Shown: one piece after another, positions 37,742 through 47,646 of the stretch | How the letters are laid out: every line of letters starts with the position of its first letter | Numbering within the stretch: position 1 is the first letter of the stretch | Source of the DNA: Shewanella algicola | GTDB taxonomy: Bacteria; Pseudomonadota; Gammaproteobacteria; Enterobacterales; Shewanellaceae | Length of the DNA: 53,623 nt | Direction of reading: 5' to 3' | Assembly (NCBI RefSeq): GCF_014648035.1 | Contig: NZ_BMQI01000032.1 | Coordinates: 1-53,623, forward strand | Position numbers and translations under genes: made by a program | The notes under the pieces: generated by a model | The model's database searches: none | What the model was told of the DNA's origin: nothing | Seen by the model: the letters and a program-made list of their open reading frames with translations, nothing else

Positions 37742-38130
37742 TTACTTAGCTCTTTGAGGTGAATATTGAGTGCATCAACTGAGATGCGAATTTCAATCAC
37801 AGATAAAATCAATGAGTACAGTAATAGCAGCAAGCTAAGGCCAAACACAATTGAGCCGGTTTGATTAAAGCCGGTGTAAATCAAAATCATACAAAAAACA
37901 CACATGGCAAAACTGCTGACACCCGCTTCTTGCATTTTGCGGATGATGATAATCCGTTGGCGCAAGTTTTTAATTTGTTCATCTTGTATCGGTTTGTCAT
38001 TGCTACTGAGGTTACGGATGAGCGCTGCAAGAGAGAAAAATCGGTTAGTGTAAGCGAGCAATAATAAAGAAATTGCCGGGAACAATAGTGCTGGAGTGGT
38101 TAACGAAACATGTAAATTATTGAGTAACAT
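37738..38130 (-). CDS. DUF2721 family membrane protein
   Basis: A 130-residue protein with three helices (about 11-30, 75-92, 96-120) and a basic cytoplasmic loop ([14 protein letters not shown]). Unknown function; layout matches DUF2721. AGGAA precedes the ATG. First gene of the run with the TRIC-like and NTF2-like genes. Confidence 0.8.
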   Translation of the reverse strand: MLLNNLHVSLTTPALLFPAISLLLLAYTNRFFSLAALIRNLSSNDKPIQDEQIKNLRQRIIIIRKMQEAGVSSFAMCVFCMILIYTGFNQTGSIVFGLSLLLLLYSLILSVIEIRISVDALNIHLKELSK

Positions 38131-38329
38131 GGTATTCCTAAGCAGATTTCGAGCTGGTAATAATCAACAATCGGTGACTAAAGAGGGTTTACGGTTTAGC
38201 AATGTAAGCCTTAACCCAGATATTTTATATGAATAAAGGATTATAACGGTACATCGGAACGCGTCTTTACCCGCAAATCGGGCGTATTATCGCTAAATAA
38301 TAACGTGTTTAAAACAGGATTTACATGTT

Positions 38330-39331
38330 TTAGAGAAATCTTAATCCAGCCCAAATTAACGGCAGTAGCAAGGTTAAGCTTATCCAAAACAGGTTAGCCG
38401 TTTGTGTGATGGTTATGGCTTGGCTTATGTGGCGATGATCTGGCAGTGGGCCAGCTTTTACTTTGGCTAAATCCACCCGGGTACTTATGCCGTTTTCAAT
38501 AAATTGTTGTGGTCCACCTAATTCTATTTTCAATAAATTAGCCGCTAACGCATAACTACCATAATGATTGTTAAGTTGTTGGCTGGCTGGTGGTGCGATT
38601 GAGCTCCAAATCGATTTGAGACCGAGCTGACCAAATTGAATCGCCAACGAACAATGCCATAGCAAGGTCGGGATAAAAAAGATCACTCGATTGAATTGGC
38701 CGATAAAACTCGCAAACACGTGATAATGCGGATGATAAGGTGGCCAGCTGTGTTCAAGTTGTCTGAGCATTCTCACGACTAATGTCATCACTGCGCCACC
38801 AAGGGCAAAAAACAAGATAGTGGCTAAGGTGCCATATATTGGGGTGGTAAACAGTTTCTCGATGGTGACTTTACTCAATCCGACCTCAGAGAGCACATTA
38901 GTATTTTGGCTGGTCCAGGGGGCCAGTAACTGCTTAGCATCTTGTTTATTGTTTGTTTTAATTGCATCGACAATATTTTCAGCCACGGGTTTAAAGGCGG
39001 AGTCACACAAACAAAAATATAAAATAATCAGTTCAAAAAACCATGGGTATGCGGCAAGACTCAGTAAAAAACTGACAATAATCCCACAGGGTACGACTAA
39101 AATCAGCGTGGCTAAAATGCCTGCCGTTAGCTGCTGGCTCACTGCGCGTTCAGGGTGGTTGACCTTGGTGGCGAGTAACACTGCGATGCGATTAAACCAG
39201 AGTAATGGTTGTAGATCGCGTGGAATAGGAACAAAACGAGCCAATATTAACGCGCAAAATAAAATACAACAGCTTCGCAGTAACCCACCGTCCTGGCTCA
39301 ACAATTGCGGATCGAATAATTGATTAATCAT
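38330..39331 (-). CDS. CbiB/CobD-like adenosylcobinamide-phosphate synthase family protein
   Basis: A 333-residue polytopic membrane protein with the CbiB pattern: an acidic segment on N-terminal DPQLL, KPVAENIVDA...AKQLLAPWTS, and GSYALAANLLKIELGGPQQF. Known members link aminopropanol phosphate to cobyric acid in B12 synthesis. The usual CbiB sequence RSLEDHA is replaced here by FKPVAENI, so it is a divergent member. No other cobalamin genes and no B12 riboswitch are adjacent, so the B12 role is an inference. Confidence 0.7.
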   Translation of the reverse strand: MINQLFDPQLLSQDGGLLRSCCILFCALILARFVPIPRDLQPLLWFNRIAVLLATKVNHPERAVSQQLTAGILATLILVVPCGIIVSFLLSLAAYPWFFELIILYFCLCDSAFKPVAENIVDAIKTNNKQDAKQLLAPWTSQNTNVLSEVGLSKVTIEKLFTTPIYGTLATILFFALGGAVMTLVVRMLRQLEHSWPPYHPHYHVFASFIGQFNRVIFFIPTLLWHCSLAIQFGQLGLKSIWSSIAPPASQQLNNHYGSYALAANLLKIELGGPQQFIENGISTRVDLAKVKAGPLPDHRHISQAITITQTANLFWISLTLLLPLIWAGLRFL

Positions 39332-39389
39332 AGAGACTCAATAGTTGGGTTACTCAAGCTAACGGGATTGTTCGCTCTAGCGTTAAAGT

Positions 39390-40082
39390 CTACAGCTGTT
39401 GTAACAGTGCAATAACCATCATGGCTGAATGCATGCCCGCTTTAATGATGTACGAGTCGAAATCAACTGGCGAGTCATTATTGGCGTTGTCTGATAAAGA
39501 GCGAATTACTACAAATGGTACCTTAAATTGATGACAAACTTGGGCTATCGCCGCAGCTTCCATTTCACATGCAGCCATGTCTGGGAAGTTTTCGCGCATC
39601 ACTTTAGTGCGTACAGGGTCACAAATAAAGCTGTCGCCGGTACAGATTAACCCTTCAATGGCTTTTACTTCACCGAGTTCGGCCACTGCTTTTTTAGCTG
39701 CAATCACTAATGTGCCGTCAGGTAAAAACGCGGCTGGCTGTTGTGCCATCTGGCCAATCTCGTAACCAAAAGCGGTGACATCGACATCGTGGTGACGCAC
39801 TTCAGATGAAATAACAATGTCGCCAATAGCCAATGAATCAACAAAACCACCAGCAGAACCGGTATTTATCACATGTGATACCGCAAACTTTTCAATCAGT
39901 AACGTTGTGGCAATACTGGCTGCTACTTTACCAATGCCCGAGCGGGTAACAACCACTTCGTTATCGCCGATATTACCGCTAATAAATTCGATGCCTGCGA
40001 TAGTAGTATGCACAGGCTCAACAATGGCTTGTACTAAATGAACAACTTCTGGCTCCATAGCGCCAATAATACCGATTTTCAT
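39390..40082 (-). CDS. mtnN: 5'-methylthioadenosine/S-adenosylhomocysteine nucleosidase
   Basis: Hydrolyses MTA and SAH, feeding methionine salvage and AI-2 production. The 230-residue protein begins [10 protein letters not shown], has NTGSAGG and catalytic region [10 protein letters not shown], with RSLSDNAN near the end. Size matches E. coli MtnN (232). AAGG upstream of ATG. Confidence 0.97.
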   Translation of the reverse strand: MKIGIIGAMEPEVVHLVQAIVEPVHTTIAGIEFISGNIGDNEVVVTRSGIGKVAASIATTLLIEKFAVSHVINTGSAGGFVDSLAIGDIVISSEVRHHDVDVTAFGYEIGQMAQQPAAFLPDGTLVIAAKKAVAELGEVKAIEGLICTGDSFICDPVRTKVMRENFPDMAACEMEAAAIAQVCHQFKVPFVVIRSLSDNANNDSPVDFDSYIIKAGMHSAMMVIALLQQL

Positions 40083-40194
40083 GGATAAACCTTAACTGAT
40101 TAAACAAATTCGAATGGACGCTAATATACCATGGGCGGGCGATTTTGTGAAAACTCAGGTGTGATTTTAGTGATGAGTGTGGTGTGAAACAATC

Positions 40195-40221
40195 CGTTAG
40201 CGAGGCGTTAACTGGCTAACG
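40195..40221. terminator. Weak hairpin after the chemoreceptor gene
   Basis: CGTTAGC/GCTAACG with a 13-base loop, 31 bases past the chemoreceptor stop codon on its strand. On that strand there is no proper T-run; the T-run is on the plus strand where no gene ends, so function is doubtful. Confidence 0.3.
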
Positions 40222-40251
40222 AATTTTTAAGCGAAGACAAAGCAAAAGTGT

Positions 40252-41340
40252 TTATTGATGCTGGCTTTGTGCCAATAATTTATCAATTGCGTGTACCACG
40301 CTAATACTGGCATGTTCCATGGTTTCAAGGTGAGTTAAAATCTCGGCCTCGTGACCCGATTGCATCGCAGCTACTGCCGCTTTACCAGCGGTATGTACCG
40401 TTTTATGAGGTTGCTCAATCGCTTTAAAGCTGGATAAGCTGGCAAATTGTTGGCCTTCGCCATGATAATACCATTTGCCTAAACGGCACTCTGTATGGCT
40501 ATTCACAATGGTATTATAGTCTTTGTTGGCAAGGATACTGTAAACCTGACTTTTCCAAACGCTGTGGTCTAATTTTACCGTGGTTAAAAATGCGGTGATT
40601 GACGCTTCGCCAATCACCCGTTTCATTTTTGTTGAGGTTTGCAACACATTAGAGACCACTTGATCGATTTGTTCAGAAGAAACCGCAATGTCGCTTGAGC
40701 AAGTCTGGTTGGTAACAACGACCTGTTTAATTTGCTCTGCTTGTTCAATCACTTTTGTCACTAATGCTTCAATATTGGCACTGGCATCATGGGCATTACT
40801 GGCCAAATCACGTACTTCACTGGCAACGACTGCAAAGCCGCGTCCGGCCTCACCTGCTCGGGCTGCTTCAATAGCGGCATTGAGCGCAAGTAAGTTCGTT
40901 TGCTCTGAAATCTGTTGAATAGAGGCTACCAGGTGGCTAATACCATTAGCCGATTGGCTCAACTGGGCTGCCGTTGTCATGCTTTTTTCGGCATGTTCGT
41001 TTAAATTTTCTGCACGACTCTTTAAGTTGCCAATGGCCACGCGAGTTTGACCAAAGAGCAGGTCTACCTCGTCGAGCATTTGTTTTTCTTCGTCTAACTT
41101 AATCGAGTTTGCCAGGGTACTATCACGAATATCATTTAACATCGAAGCGCCTTGCAGTTGTAAATTGGCGCAGTTGGTATCGTATTCAGACTGTTGTCTA
41201 CAATGAGTTAACTGTTGAGTTAATTGTGAAATTTTGTTTTGTAATTGTGCTAGCTCATCGGCATGTTGTTGTTCTTTGTTTGCCCGTAACAGTTCTAATT
41301 CGGCAATTTTGGTTTTTAAACCTTGAGTAAAACCGATCAT
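40252..41340 (-). CDS. Soluble methyl-accepting chemotaxis protein with CZB domain
   Basis: A 362-residue cytoplasmic chemoreceptor: N-terminal coiled coil, MCP signalling tip ([21 protein letters not shown]) and a C-terminal zinc-binding CZB domain with the expected H3C ligands ([23 protein letters not shown]). No membrane helix. Known CZB receptors respond to hypochlorous acid, pH or redox-linked cues. AGAGAT 6 bases before the chosen ATG; a longer frame adds seven residues. No chemotaxis genes are nearby. Confidence 0.92.
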   Translation of the reverse strand: MIGFTQGLKTKIAELELLRANKEQQHADELAQLQNKISQLTQQLTHCRQQSEYDTNCANLQLQGASMLNDIRDSTLANSIKLDEEKQMLDEVDLLFGQTRVAIGNLKSRAENLNEHAEKSMTTAAQLSQSANGISHLVASIQQISEQTNLLALNAAIEAARAGEAGRGFAVVASEVRDLASNAHDASANIEALVTKVIEQAEQIKQVVVTNQTCSSDIAVSSEQIDQVVSNVLQTSTKMKRVIGEASITAFLTTVKLDHSVWKSQVYSILANKDYNTIVNSHTECRLGKWYYHGEGQQFASLSSFKAIEQPHKTVHTAGKAAVAAMQSGHEAEILTHLETMEHASISVVHAIDKLLAQSQHQ

Positions 41341-41485
41341 AGTATCTCTATTTGTGCGCATCGATAATCAACATTTTGGTGTCGAAGAACGGTTTAATCA
41401 AGGACGTAAAACGTTATATGTCACAAATAAAGAGAATGGTGTTCTATTTGTTGTGTAAAAACAATACGTTATTTTTATAGCCTCA

Positions 41486-42298
41486 TTAATTTTTTTTACT
41501 AAAAGGCATCCATAATAAACCGCTAAGCCATGCATTTTGTTTCGCGTTAGGGTATTGGGTTAAGCCAATATCAATTTGGGTATCTGGTTTACTGGCCTGC
41601 GCGGTGTAGGTGCCGAACAGCTTGTCCCACCAAATAATGCTAAAGCCAAAGTTGCTGTTACTTTCACTCATCAGTTGGCTGTGATGAATACGATGCAATA
41701 CCTGAGTGACCAGCACTAAACGAGCAAGGTTTTCAATTCTTGCGGGTAAGCGAATATTGGCGTGGTTAAAAATAGCAAAGCCATTGAGCAATATTTCAAA
41801 CAAGATGACCGCTTCAGCGGGTAGGCCAAAGACTACAATGGCGGCTGCTTTAATACCAAGACTTGCAATGATTTCGATAGGGTGAAACCTCAGTGCGGTA
41901 CTGCTGTCGACGTGACGGTCTGCATGGTGGACCTTATGTAAACGCCACAATAACGGAATACGATGAAACAATCTGTGCTGCCAATAAATCAACATATCAA
42001 GCAGCAACACACTGACAACAATATTCAACCAAACGGGTAAATTTATATACTGTAATAGCCCCCATTGTTGCGAACTGGCATACAGGGCAAAACCTGCCAA
42101 TCCTATTGGTAGAATTAATCTTGCAGTAACCGATGAGATAATTAACAAGCCAAAATTACCAAACCAGCGTGTAGCCATTGAGGCTGACTGAGGACTTTTA
42201 ATGAGTGTTCTAGCTGGAAATAAGATCTCGAGACTCATCATTAACGCCAAAATGGTTAAAAACACTCCCAATCTAATGGCTGCCATATCATCTATCAT
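41486..42298 (-). CDS. Fatty acid hydroxylase / sterol desaturase family protein
   Basis: Membrane di-iron oxygenase family. The 270-residue protein has four hydrophobic segments and the histidine boxes HRLFH, HKVHHAD and HRIHHSQ. Known members hydroxylate or desaturate fatty acids or lipids. Its ATG overlaps the stop of the CDP-alcohol phosphatidyltransferase (ATGA), so the two are translationally coupled, hinting that it modifies the same lipid. Last gene of an eight-gene run. Substrate unknown. Confidence 0.87.
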   Translation of the reverse strand: MIDDMAAIRLGVFLTILALMMSLEILFPARTLIKSPQSASMATRWFGNFGLLIISSVTARLILPIGLAGFALYASSQQWGLLQYINLPVWLNIVVSVLLLDMLIYWQHRLFHRIPLLWRLHKVHHADRHVDSSTALRFHPIEIIASLGIKAAAIVVFGLPAEAVILFEILLNGFAIFNHANIRLPARIENLARLVLVTQVLHRIHHSQLMSESNSNFGFSIIWWDKLFGTYTAQASKPDTQIDIGLTQYPNAKQNAWLSGLLWMPFSKKN

Positions 42299-42975
42299 GC
42301 TTTAGAATCCTCAACAGGGGGGTGATTGGCGTTGACCTCACTGGCAGATGATTGAACCGCCAGGTGATTTTTTAAGGTGTTATAGCCGCCGTGAATTCGG
42401 GTAAAAATGGTAATAGTACCTAAAAAAGCAAACGTATAAGCCAGCTCTGGAAAGTAAGTTGGCCATAAACAAAATGCCACAAAAAAGGCGATAGTTTCAG
42501 TGCCTTCAGTAAGACCGTTTAGAAAGTAAAAGCTTTTATGGGCAAATTGTGGCCTAGGTAAATGGAGTTTTTCTGCAGGGATCGCAAACGCTAAAAAGCT
42601 AGAACCTGTGCCAATAAACACCGTTAGCAGCACAGCAGCGGCTAACGCATTTTCATTGGGGTTGGCGAGTGCAAACCCTAAAGGAATAGCAGCGTAAAAC
42701 AAAAAATCTAGGCAAATATCTAAATAACCGCCTGCTGCCGTTGTGTGATTTTGATGTCGAGCCAGTGCGCCGTCTAGGCCGTCGAGTACGCGGTTGAATA
42801 CAATAAAAAATAATGCCGCATACCAAAGTTGCAGCGCCAAAAAGGGCACCGCCATCATACCCACGATAAAGCCGACCAGTGTCAGTTGGTCTGGTTGTAC
42901 TTGTTTTTTATCCAGCAGCAATACAAGCGGTTTAAGCATTGGCTTGATCACGGGTGTTATAAATCTATCTAGCAT
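42295..42975 (-). CDS. ynjF: CDP-alcohol phosphatidyltransferase YnjF
   Basis: Joins a CDP-activated lipid to an alcohol or head group in the membrane. The 226 residues have the CAP motif: LDGLDGALARHQ...GGYLDICLD (D-G-x2-D-G-x2-A-R, then G-x3-D-x3-D). Sequence is closely like E. coli YnjF (MLDRHLHPRIKPLL), so I start at MLDRF with TTGGAAA 8 bases before; a GTG eight codons upstream is the alternative. It follows ynjD by a few bases. Confidence 0.9.
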   Translation of the reverse strand: MLDRFITPVIKPMLKPLVLLLDKKQVQPDQLTLVGFIVGMMAVPFLALQLWYAALFFIVFNRVLDGLDGALARHQNHTTAAGGYLDICLDFLFYAAIPLGFALANPNENALAAAVLLTVFIGTGSSFLAFAIPAEKLHLPRPQFAHKSFYFLNGLTEGTETIAFFVAFCLWPTYFPELAYTFAFLGTITIFTRIHGGYNTLKNHLAVQSSASEVNANHPPVEDSKA

Positions 42976-43009
42976 TTGTGGTTTCCAATTAATTGTCACT
43001 ATTCACACG

Positions 43010-43675
43010 CTAAAACAGCGAAATGATCTTGCCCTGCGCCGCCTCTGCATCGCTTTGATCATGGGTGACCATAATCGCTGGCAGCTTGTGCTGACGAATT
43101 TGCTCAAACACCAACTGCCGTGTTTCTTGGCGTAATTGGCTATCAAGCTTACTAAAAGGTTCATCAAATAAAATGGCTTTGGGCTGACTTAATAACACCC
43201 TCAGCAGTGCAACTCTAGCTTGTTGACCACCCGATAAGCTTTGTGGGCTGCGATGCTCTAAACCGGCTAATCCTACTTGAGATAATGCCTGGCTAATATC
43301 AGCTTGGCGTTGTGCTTTAGCTCCGGCTGGCATGGCAAAGCTAATATTACCTGCGACAGTGAGATGCGGGAACAGTAAAGGGTCTTGATATAATAAGCCA
43401 ATACGACGCATGTGGCTGGCAGTGTCAGTGATGAGCTGTCCATTTAGATATAAATTGCCTTTGGCGCTGAATCCTTTAGGCAGCATTCCGGTGAGCCAAT
43501 TTAACAGCGTCGATTTCCCGCTACCTGATGGCCCCATAATCGTCAGAATATCACCGCCCGCAATGGTTTCGTTTAAGGATAATAAAAGCTGTTGTTGCCG
43601 CTTTAGGCTTAACTGTTCAATCACCAACGAAGAAGTGTTTGAACTTGCCGCGGTTGTTTGATCGTGCGTTTGCAT
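43010..43675 (-). CDS. ynjD: ABC transporter ATP-binding protein YnjD
   Basis: Powers import through YnjC. The 221-residue protein has Walker A GPSGSGKSTLL, a Q-loop (LLYQDPLLF), signature LSGGQQARVALLR, Walker B AILFDEPF and a switch MVTHD. AAGGA lies 6 bases before the ATG. Order B-C-D-F is as in the E. coli ynj operon, but the rhodanese gene ynjE is missing. Confidence 0.93.
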   Translation of the reverse strand: MQTHDQTTAASSNTSSLVIEQLSLKRQQQLLLSLNETIAGGDILTIMGPSGSGKSTLLNWLTGMLPKGFSAKGNLYLNGQLITDTASHMRRIGLLYQDPLLFPHLTVAGNISFAMPAGAKAQRQADISQALSQVGLAGLEHRSPQSLSGGQQARVALLRVLLSQPKAILFDEPFSKLDSQLRQETRQLVFEQIRQHKLPAIMVTHDQSDAEAAQGKIISLF

Positions 43676-43683
43676 ATGTGTCC

Positions 43684-45390
43684 TTATTCGCGGTGTGTTA
43701 ACAGCATTTTAGGCAGTGCCCATGCGATTAGAAAACCCAGGGCTGGGAGCAGCATTTGTACTAATGCATAAACTGCACTAGTGCGTCGACTGGCGCCATT
43801 CGCTAAAGTTACAGCCTCAGTGGTAATGGTATTAATCCGCCCACCACCAGCTAATAATGTCGGTAAATATTGGCTAAAACTAATGGCTAAGCCTAGCGCT
43901 GCAGCTATAAAAATAGGTGCTAGCAACATTGGTAATTTTATTTGCCAAAATATTTTTGCCTGGCTGGCGCCTAAACTGGCGGCAACATAACTAAAGCGTG
44001 GATCTAAACGGCGGTAACTGCTTGCAAGAGACAAAAATACATAGGGCAATACAAAGAGTAAATGCGCTAGTACCACATTAATAAAGGTATGGTGACTGTT
44101 TACTTGCTCTAATACCCATACCAGGCCAAATAAAAACGCAATGCTGGGAATAAGCAAAGGTAAGTAAATGATCACACTGGTTAATCTTGAGGTGGTTTTA
44201 CTGGTATGTTGCTCAGACTCTAACGTTAACAAGGTCAACACAATGGCTAATCCTGTAGCACAACCCCCGATTAACAGTGTATCGAGTAGCGGCGTGTGCA
44301 TTTGTTGTAATGCCGATTGCCAGTGCTGACCAACAAACGTCTGAGGCAGTAGATCAGGATAAGCCCAAAAGCCGGCGAAAGACCATAACACCATACCAAG
44401 TAAGGCTAAGCCGATAATCGTTAACATCATCACGGTTATTACGTGTGTGATATTTTGCATGATGGCGCCGGCATATTCACGCTTACCATTAACCAGCATA
44501 GATTGAGACAGTTTTTTGATGAGCTTTTCTGCCAGCCACCAGCCAAGCAGTAAGAATAACGTCAGAGCTATTTGTACAATGGCGCCAGCGGAGGCTTTAA
44601 TGCGCAAGCTTAAATCGACATCGTGAAACCATTGCATAATGGCCACGGCAAGCGTTGGTGGACTATTGGGGCCTAAAATTAACGGAATTTCGACACTGGC
44701 ACTGGCATAGGCAAGTACCGCTAAAATCGGCAAACGTAAAAACGGATATAAGCTGGGTAAGACCACTTTGAAAAAAGCGGTCATCGGGCAATAGCCCAAG
44801 CTTAGTGCCACTCGATGCTGAGCCCGCAACGTATGGCCTAATTCAGGCTGAGCCAGCACACCTAGAGCCATCAATAATAAAAAAGGCAACTCTTTGAGGG
44901 TTAAGCCTAAAATAATACTTAGCCCCATCGCATCATGCGGGAAAAGCCAATCGGGTGGTGAATCCCAGCCACTTAACCAGGGTGACACCAGCCGTGAAAA
45001 CATCCCAGACGGGGTAATTAAAAAGCCAATGGCAATCGCCGCTGCGGCATGCGGGATCACTAAAATTGGCCCTAACAAGCGTTGAATATAACCTAGCCAA
45101 GGGCTAGTAAAGTAACTGCCTAAAATCAATATAGTAATGACAAAAGCCAGTAAGGTACTGATAAAGCTGGTGGATACACTGAGCAGTGCCATATAGCCAA
45201 TGCCGGGAGTTTGCCATAAATCAACAAAACCACTGACATTAAATTGAGTGTGTCCAAGTACCGGAAACCAGCCAAAAGCAGGTAGCACTACTGCAATTAA
45301 ACCGCCCATTACAGGCAGCACGAGCAAAGCCATCATTAAATAGGGGCTACTGCGAACGAGTGTATTAAAACGGCTTTTTGCTGTTATCAC
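43684..45390 (-). CDS. ynjC: ABC transporter permease YnjC (two fused domains)
   Basis: Inner membrane pore of the importer. The 568-residue protein holds two permease domains in one chain, about twelve helices in all, each with a coupling loop (LGLTLKELPFLLLMALG and LGASQAKIFWQIKLPML). I prefer the GTG that overlaps the ynjB stop as GTGA with GGAG 6 bases upstream; the long frame nine codons earlier also starts with GTG. The layout equals E. coli YnjC and resembles ThiP-type permeases. Confidence 0.9.
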   Translation of the reverse strand: MITAKSRFNTLVRSSPYLMMALLVLPVMGGLIAVVLPAFGWFPVLGHTQFNVSGFVDLWQTPGIGYMALLSVSTSFISTLLAFVITILILGSYFTSPWLGYIQRLLGPILVIPHAAAAIAIGFLITPSGMFSRLVSPWLSGWDSPPDWLFPHDAMGLSIILGLTLKELPFLLLMALGVLAQPELGHTLRAQHRVALSLGYCPMTAFFKVVLPSLYPFLRLPILAVLAYASASVEIPLILGPNSPPTLAVAIMQWFHDVDLSLRIKASAGAIVQIALTLFLLLGWWLAEKLIKKLSQSMLVNGKREYAGAIMQNITHVITVMMLTIIGLALLGMVLWSFAGFWAYPDLLPQTFVGQHWQSALQQMHTPLLDTLLIGGCATGLAIVLTLLTLESEQHTSKTTSRLTSVIIYLPLLIPSIAFLFGLVWVLEQVNSHHTFINVVLAHLLFVLPYVFLSLASSYRRLDPRFSYVAASLGASQAKIFWQIKLPMLLAPIFIAAALGLAISFSQYLPTLLAGGGRINTITTEAVTLANGASRRTSAVYALVQMLLPALGFLIAWALPKMLLTHRE

Positions 45391-46661
45391 CGCATCACTC
45401 CATAGCGCAGTAACCACTGCGCAGCGAGGACGTTTGTCCAGCTTGGGTGCGGTTCGCTTAATGCCGGACTGCTGTCTTGATTAACGATATTGGCACTTGG
45501 GTGTGACTCTGCAGGTGGGGAAAACCACGCCTGTTGAGCTGCAGGTAATTGCGATAAAGCAATCACACTGGTGTCGCCCCATACACTTGCTTGTTGCTTT
45601 TTTGCCTGAGCTTTTGGGCTGAGTAAAAAGTTAACCACCAATTTGGCGCTATTTGGGTGGGCGGCATTGTAAGTCATGGCGACAAAATGGATGTTGCTTA
45701 AACTGCCGTCACGCATGCGATAACTACGGGTGCTGTCTGGTAAATCAAAACGCGCGACAGCCGCGGGCACTTCGGCGGCCGAAAAGGTAAATGCCAGTGC
45801 TAGCTCGCCATCGCCCATTAATCGGCGCAGTGCTAAGCCGCTAGACATAAAATGTTGGCCTTTACGCCATAAGTTTGGATGCAAATCGTCTAAGTATTGC
45901 CAAAGTGGTGGCAATAATAATGCCTGGCTTTGAGCGCTAGCGGGTTGATAAAGCCTATTTTTAATGGTATCAGGCTGACTGTTGTTAAGGGCGATTAGCG
46001 CATATTTTAAAAAGCTCATGGCTAAAAAGTCAGGCGGCTTAGGATAACTAAATCGCCCCGGATGTTGTTTTGCCCATAAGCTTAATTGTTGCAGTGTTTG
46101 TGGTGGCGTTTGGGTCAATAAGCTGTCGTAGTAAAACGTCAGTGCCGCTTTGCCCCACGGCGCTTCCATGCCTTGAGTCGGTACACCAAAATCGCGGCCC
46201 ATGGCAGGATTATTATCAGGGTCGGTTAAGGCAAAGTTGGGCAATTGCGTAACCCAGTTTGGCGCTAATAGTTGATGCTTTGCCATCGCGGCAAAGTTTT
46301 CGCCATTAATCCATACTAAATCGACTTTACCATTTTGATGGTTACTTGCTGATTTCTCAGCCAATACTCGGCTAACAGCTTCGCCTGTGTCGGTGAGTTT
46401 TACATGGTGTAATGTGATTTGGTATTGCTGCTTAACTTGCTCGGCAACCCACTGAATATAGCGATTGATTTGCGGATCGCCGCCCCAGGCATGAAAGTAC
46501 ACATCTTGGTTAACACCACGGGCTTCAATCTCTTCCCAGGCGGCAAGCTCATTGGTTTGTGCATAAGCCACACTCGTCCAAAGGCAAGCATATACACTGA
46601 CACCCAATGCCATAGCCGCCACAATATGCTTTTTTATGTTACAGATTTTACTGGGGAACAT
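45387..46661 (-). CDS. ynjB: ABC transporter substrate-binding protein YnjB
   Basis: Periplasmic binding protein of the importer. The roughly 424 residues begin with a signal peptide (cleavage likely after VAYA) and have an extracellular-solute-binding type 1 fold: VYFHAWGGDPQINRYIQWV, DLVWINGENFAAM, and FGVPTQGMEAPWG. Family resembles thiamine and polyamine binders; E. coli YnjB has no proven ligand. A start six codons upstream, overlapping the DUF547 stop, is possible. Ends in GTGA overlap with ynjC. Confidence 0.88.
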   Translation of the reverse strand: MFPSKICNIKKHIVAAMALGVSVYACLWTSVAYAQTNELAAWEEIEARGVNQDVYFHAWGGDPQINRYIQWVAEQVKQQYQITLHHVKLTDTGEAVSRVLAEKSASNHQNGKVDLVWINGENFAAMAKHQLLAPNWVTQLPNFALTDPDNNPAMGRDFGVPTQGMEAPWGKAALTFYYDSLLTQTPPQTLQQLSLWAKQHPGRFSYPKPPDFLAMSFLKYALIALNNSQPDTIKNRLYQPASAQSQALLLPPLWQYLDDLHPNLWRKGQHFMSSGLALRRLMGDGELALAFTFSAAEVPAAVARFDLPDSTRSYRMRDGSLSNIHFVAMTYNAAHPNSAKLVVNFLLSPKAQAKKQQASVWGDTSVIALSQLPAAQQAWFSPPAESHPSANIVNQDSSPALSEPHPSWTNVLAAQWLLRYGVMR

Positions 46662-46665
46662 TGAC

Positions 46666-47517
46666 TTATCGAATCGCATTTAACGACCAGTTATAATCGA
46701 GAAAATCGATATCTAATTGCTGCTTATTCGCGGCATCTTGCTGAGCACCATTGAGTGTTAATGCGTTAGGGTAGAGTAATAAAAATGCCTCTACAGAATC
46801 CGCACCGGCAAAACCTTGAGTAAAGTCATCGCCATACCATTTAAAAATGGCAGACAAATAGACCGTATCGCCTTTGGCATAATTGCGGCTGCTGTCAGCT
46901 AAAAAGCGCTTGGTTTGGGCATCAAGTTGCTGCTCAAGCTTAGCGCCGGTATAGGCTTCTTCAAGCAGTGCTGGGCAACCGATGCTGGCACAATTTACCG
47001 CAAAATGAATTCTCGGGTCATTGTATCTGTCACTGCCGCGAATAAGTTTATGTTCAATATCATTGAGGCTGCGGGTTTTTCCAAGCAAAGGAATAAAGCT
47101 TTTGTCCCAGGGCGAGCTAAAAAATCCGCCGAGATCTTTTATCGATTCAATATCAGGATACTTGGTTAAGATAAGCTCCACGGTCCAGGCGTTATACGCA
47201 TTGATGAGCATAGCCAATTGTGTTGATTTATCCCATGCATCAAATTGCGTCTGGCTGATGTTGCTCAGCTGCTTGAGATAACTTTGCAGTTGAGTGCGTT
47301 GCAGCTGCATTGCCGCATAATCTACCGCGCTACTGTTGCCATTATTAATCGGCTTTACGTGCTGACTCAACAGGGCTTGCCATTGTTGGTGTAAGGCCTG
47401 CTCAGTTGTTGCTGGGATTGCATCGGCAGCCACACTGATTTGACTGAATAGTAGTGTGCTAAAGAGTAGGGGCGCAATGACAACACTTGCGACAAATGCC
47501 TTGAATATTGTACTCAT
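46666..47517 (-). CDS. Secreted DUF547 protein
   Basis: Periplasmic protein of unknown function, 283 residues, with a signal peptide (VVIAPLLFSTLLFSQISVAADA). The DUF547 core is clear: LAMLINAYNAWTVELILTKYP, PWDKSFIPLLG, LNDIEHKLIRG, and IHFAVNCASIGCPAL with conserved Cys. The fold is related to papain-like transglutaminase domains, with Cys and His that may be catalytic. Directly upstream of ynjB with only a few bases between them, so probably part of the same operon. Confidence 0.86.
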   Translation of the reverse strand: MSTIFKAFVASVVIAPLLFSTLLFSQISVAADAIPATTEQALHQQWQALLSQHVKPINNGNSSAVDYAAMQLQRTQLQSYLKQLSNISQTQFDAWDKSTQLAMLINAYNAWTVELILTKYPDIESIKDLGGFFSSPWDKSFIPLLGKTRSLNDIEHKLIRGSDRYNDPRIHFAVNCASIGCPALLEEAYTGAKLEQQLDAQTKRFLADSSRNYAKGDTVYLSAIFKWYGDDFTQGFAGADSVEAFLLLYPNALTLNGAQQDAANKQQLDIDFLDYNWSLNAIR

Positions 47518-47598
47518 CTTATTTGGCTCTCTTACTGCAATTGGCATTATCTCTTACCCAGCAGTTGCTATTGATTCACGCTTGTTTCATTTAATGAC

Positions 47599-47624
47599 TG
47601 GCAGTTAACCTAGGTTAACTGCCA
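47599..47624. repeat. Perfect 26-bp palindrome between fusion reductase and DUF547 genes
   Basis: Symmetric around CCTAGG: TGGCAGTTAACC on one side, its complement on the other, with partly matching ATGA/TCAT flanks. It lies in the only gap over 100 bases inside the eight-gene run. It could be an operator for a dimeric regulator or a processing hairpin; there is no T-run. Confidence 0.85.
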
Positions 47625-47646
47625 TCATTTTACGCCTTTTATAGAA

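Noticed and set aside
45730..46252. Plus-strand ORFs opposite ynjB
   Set aside because: Short frames antisense to a well supported gene without start signals.
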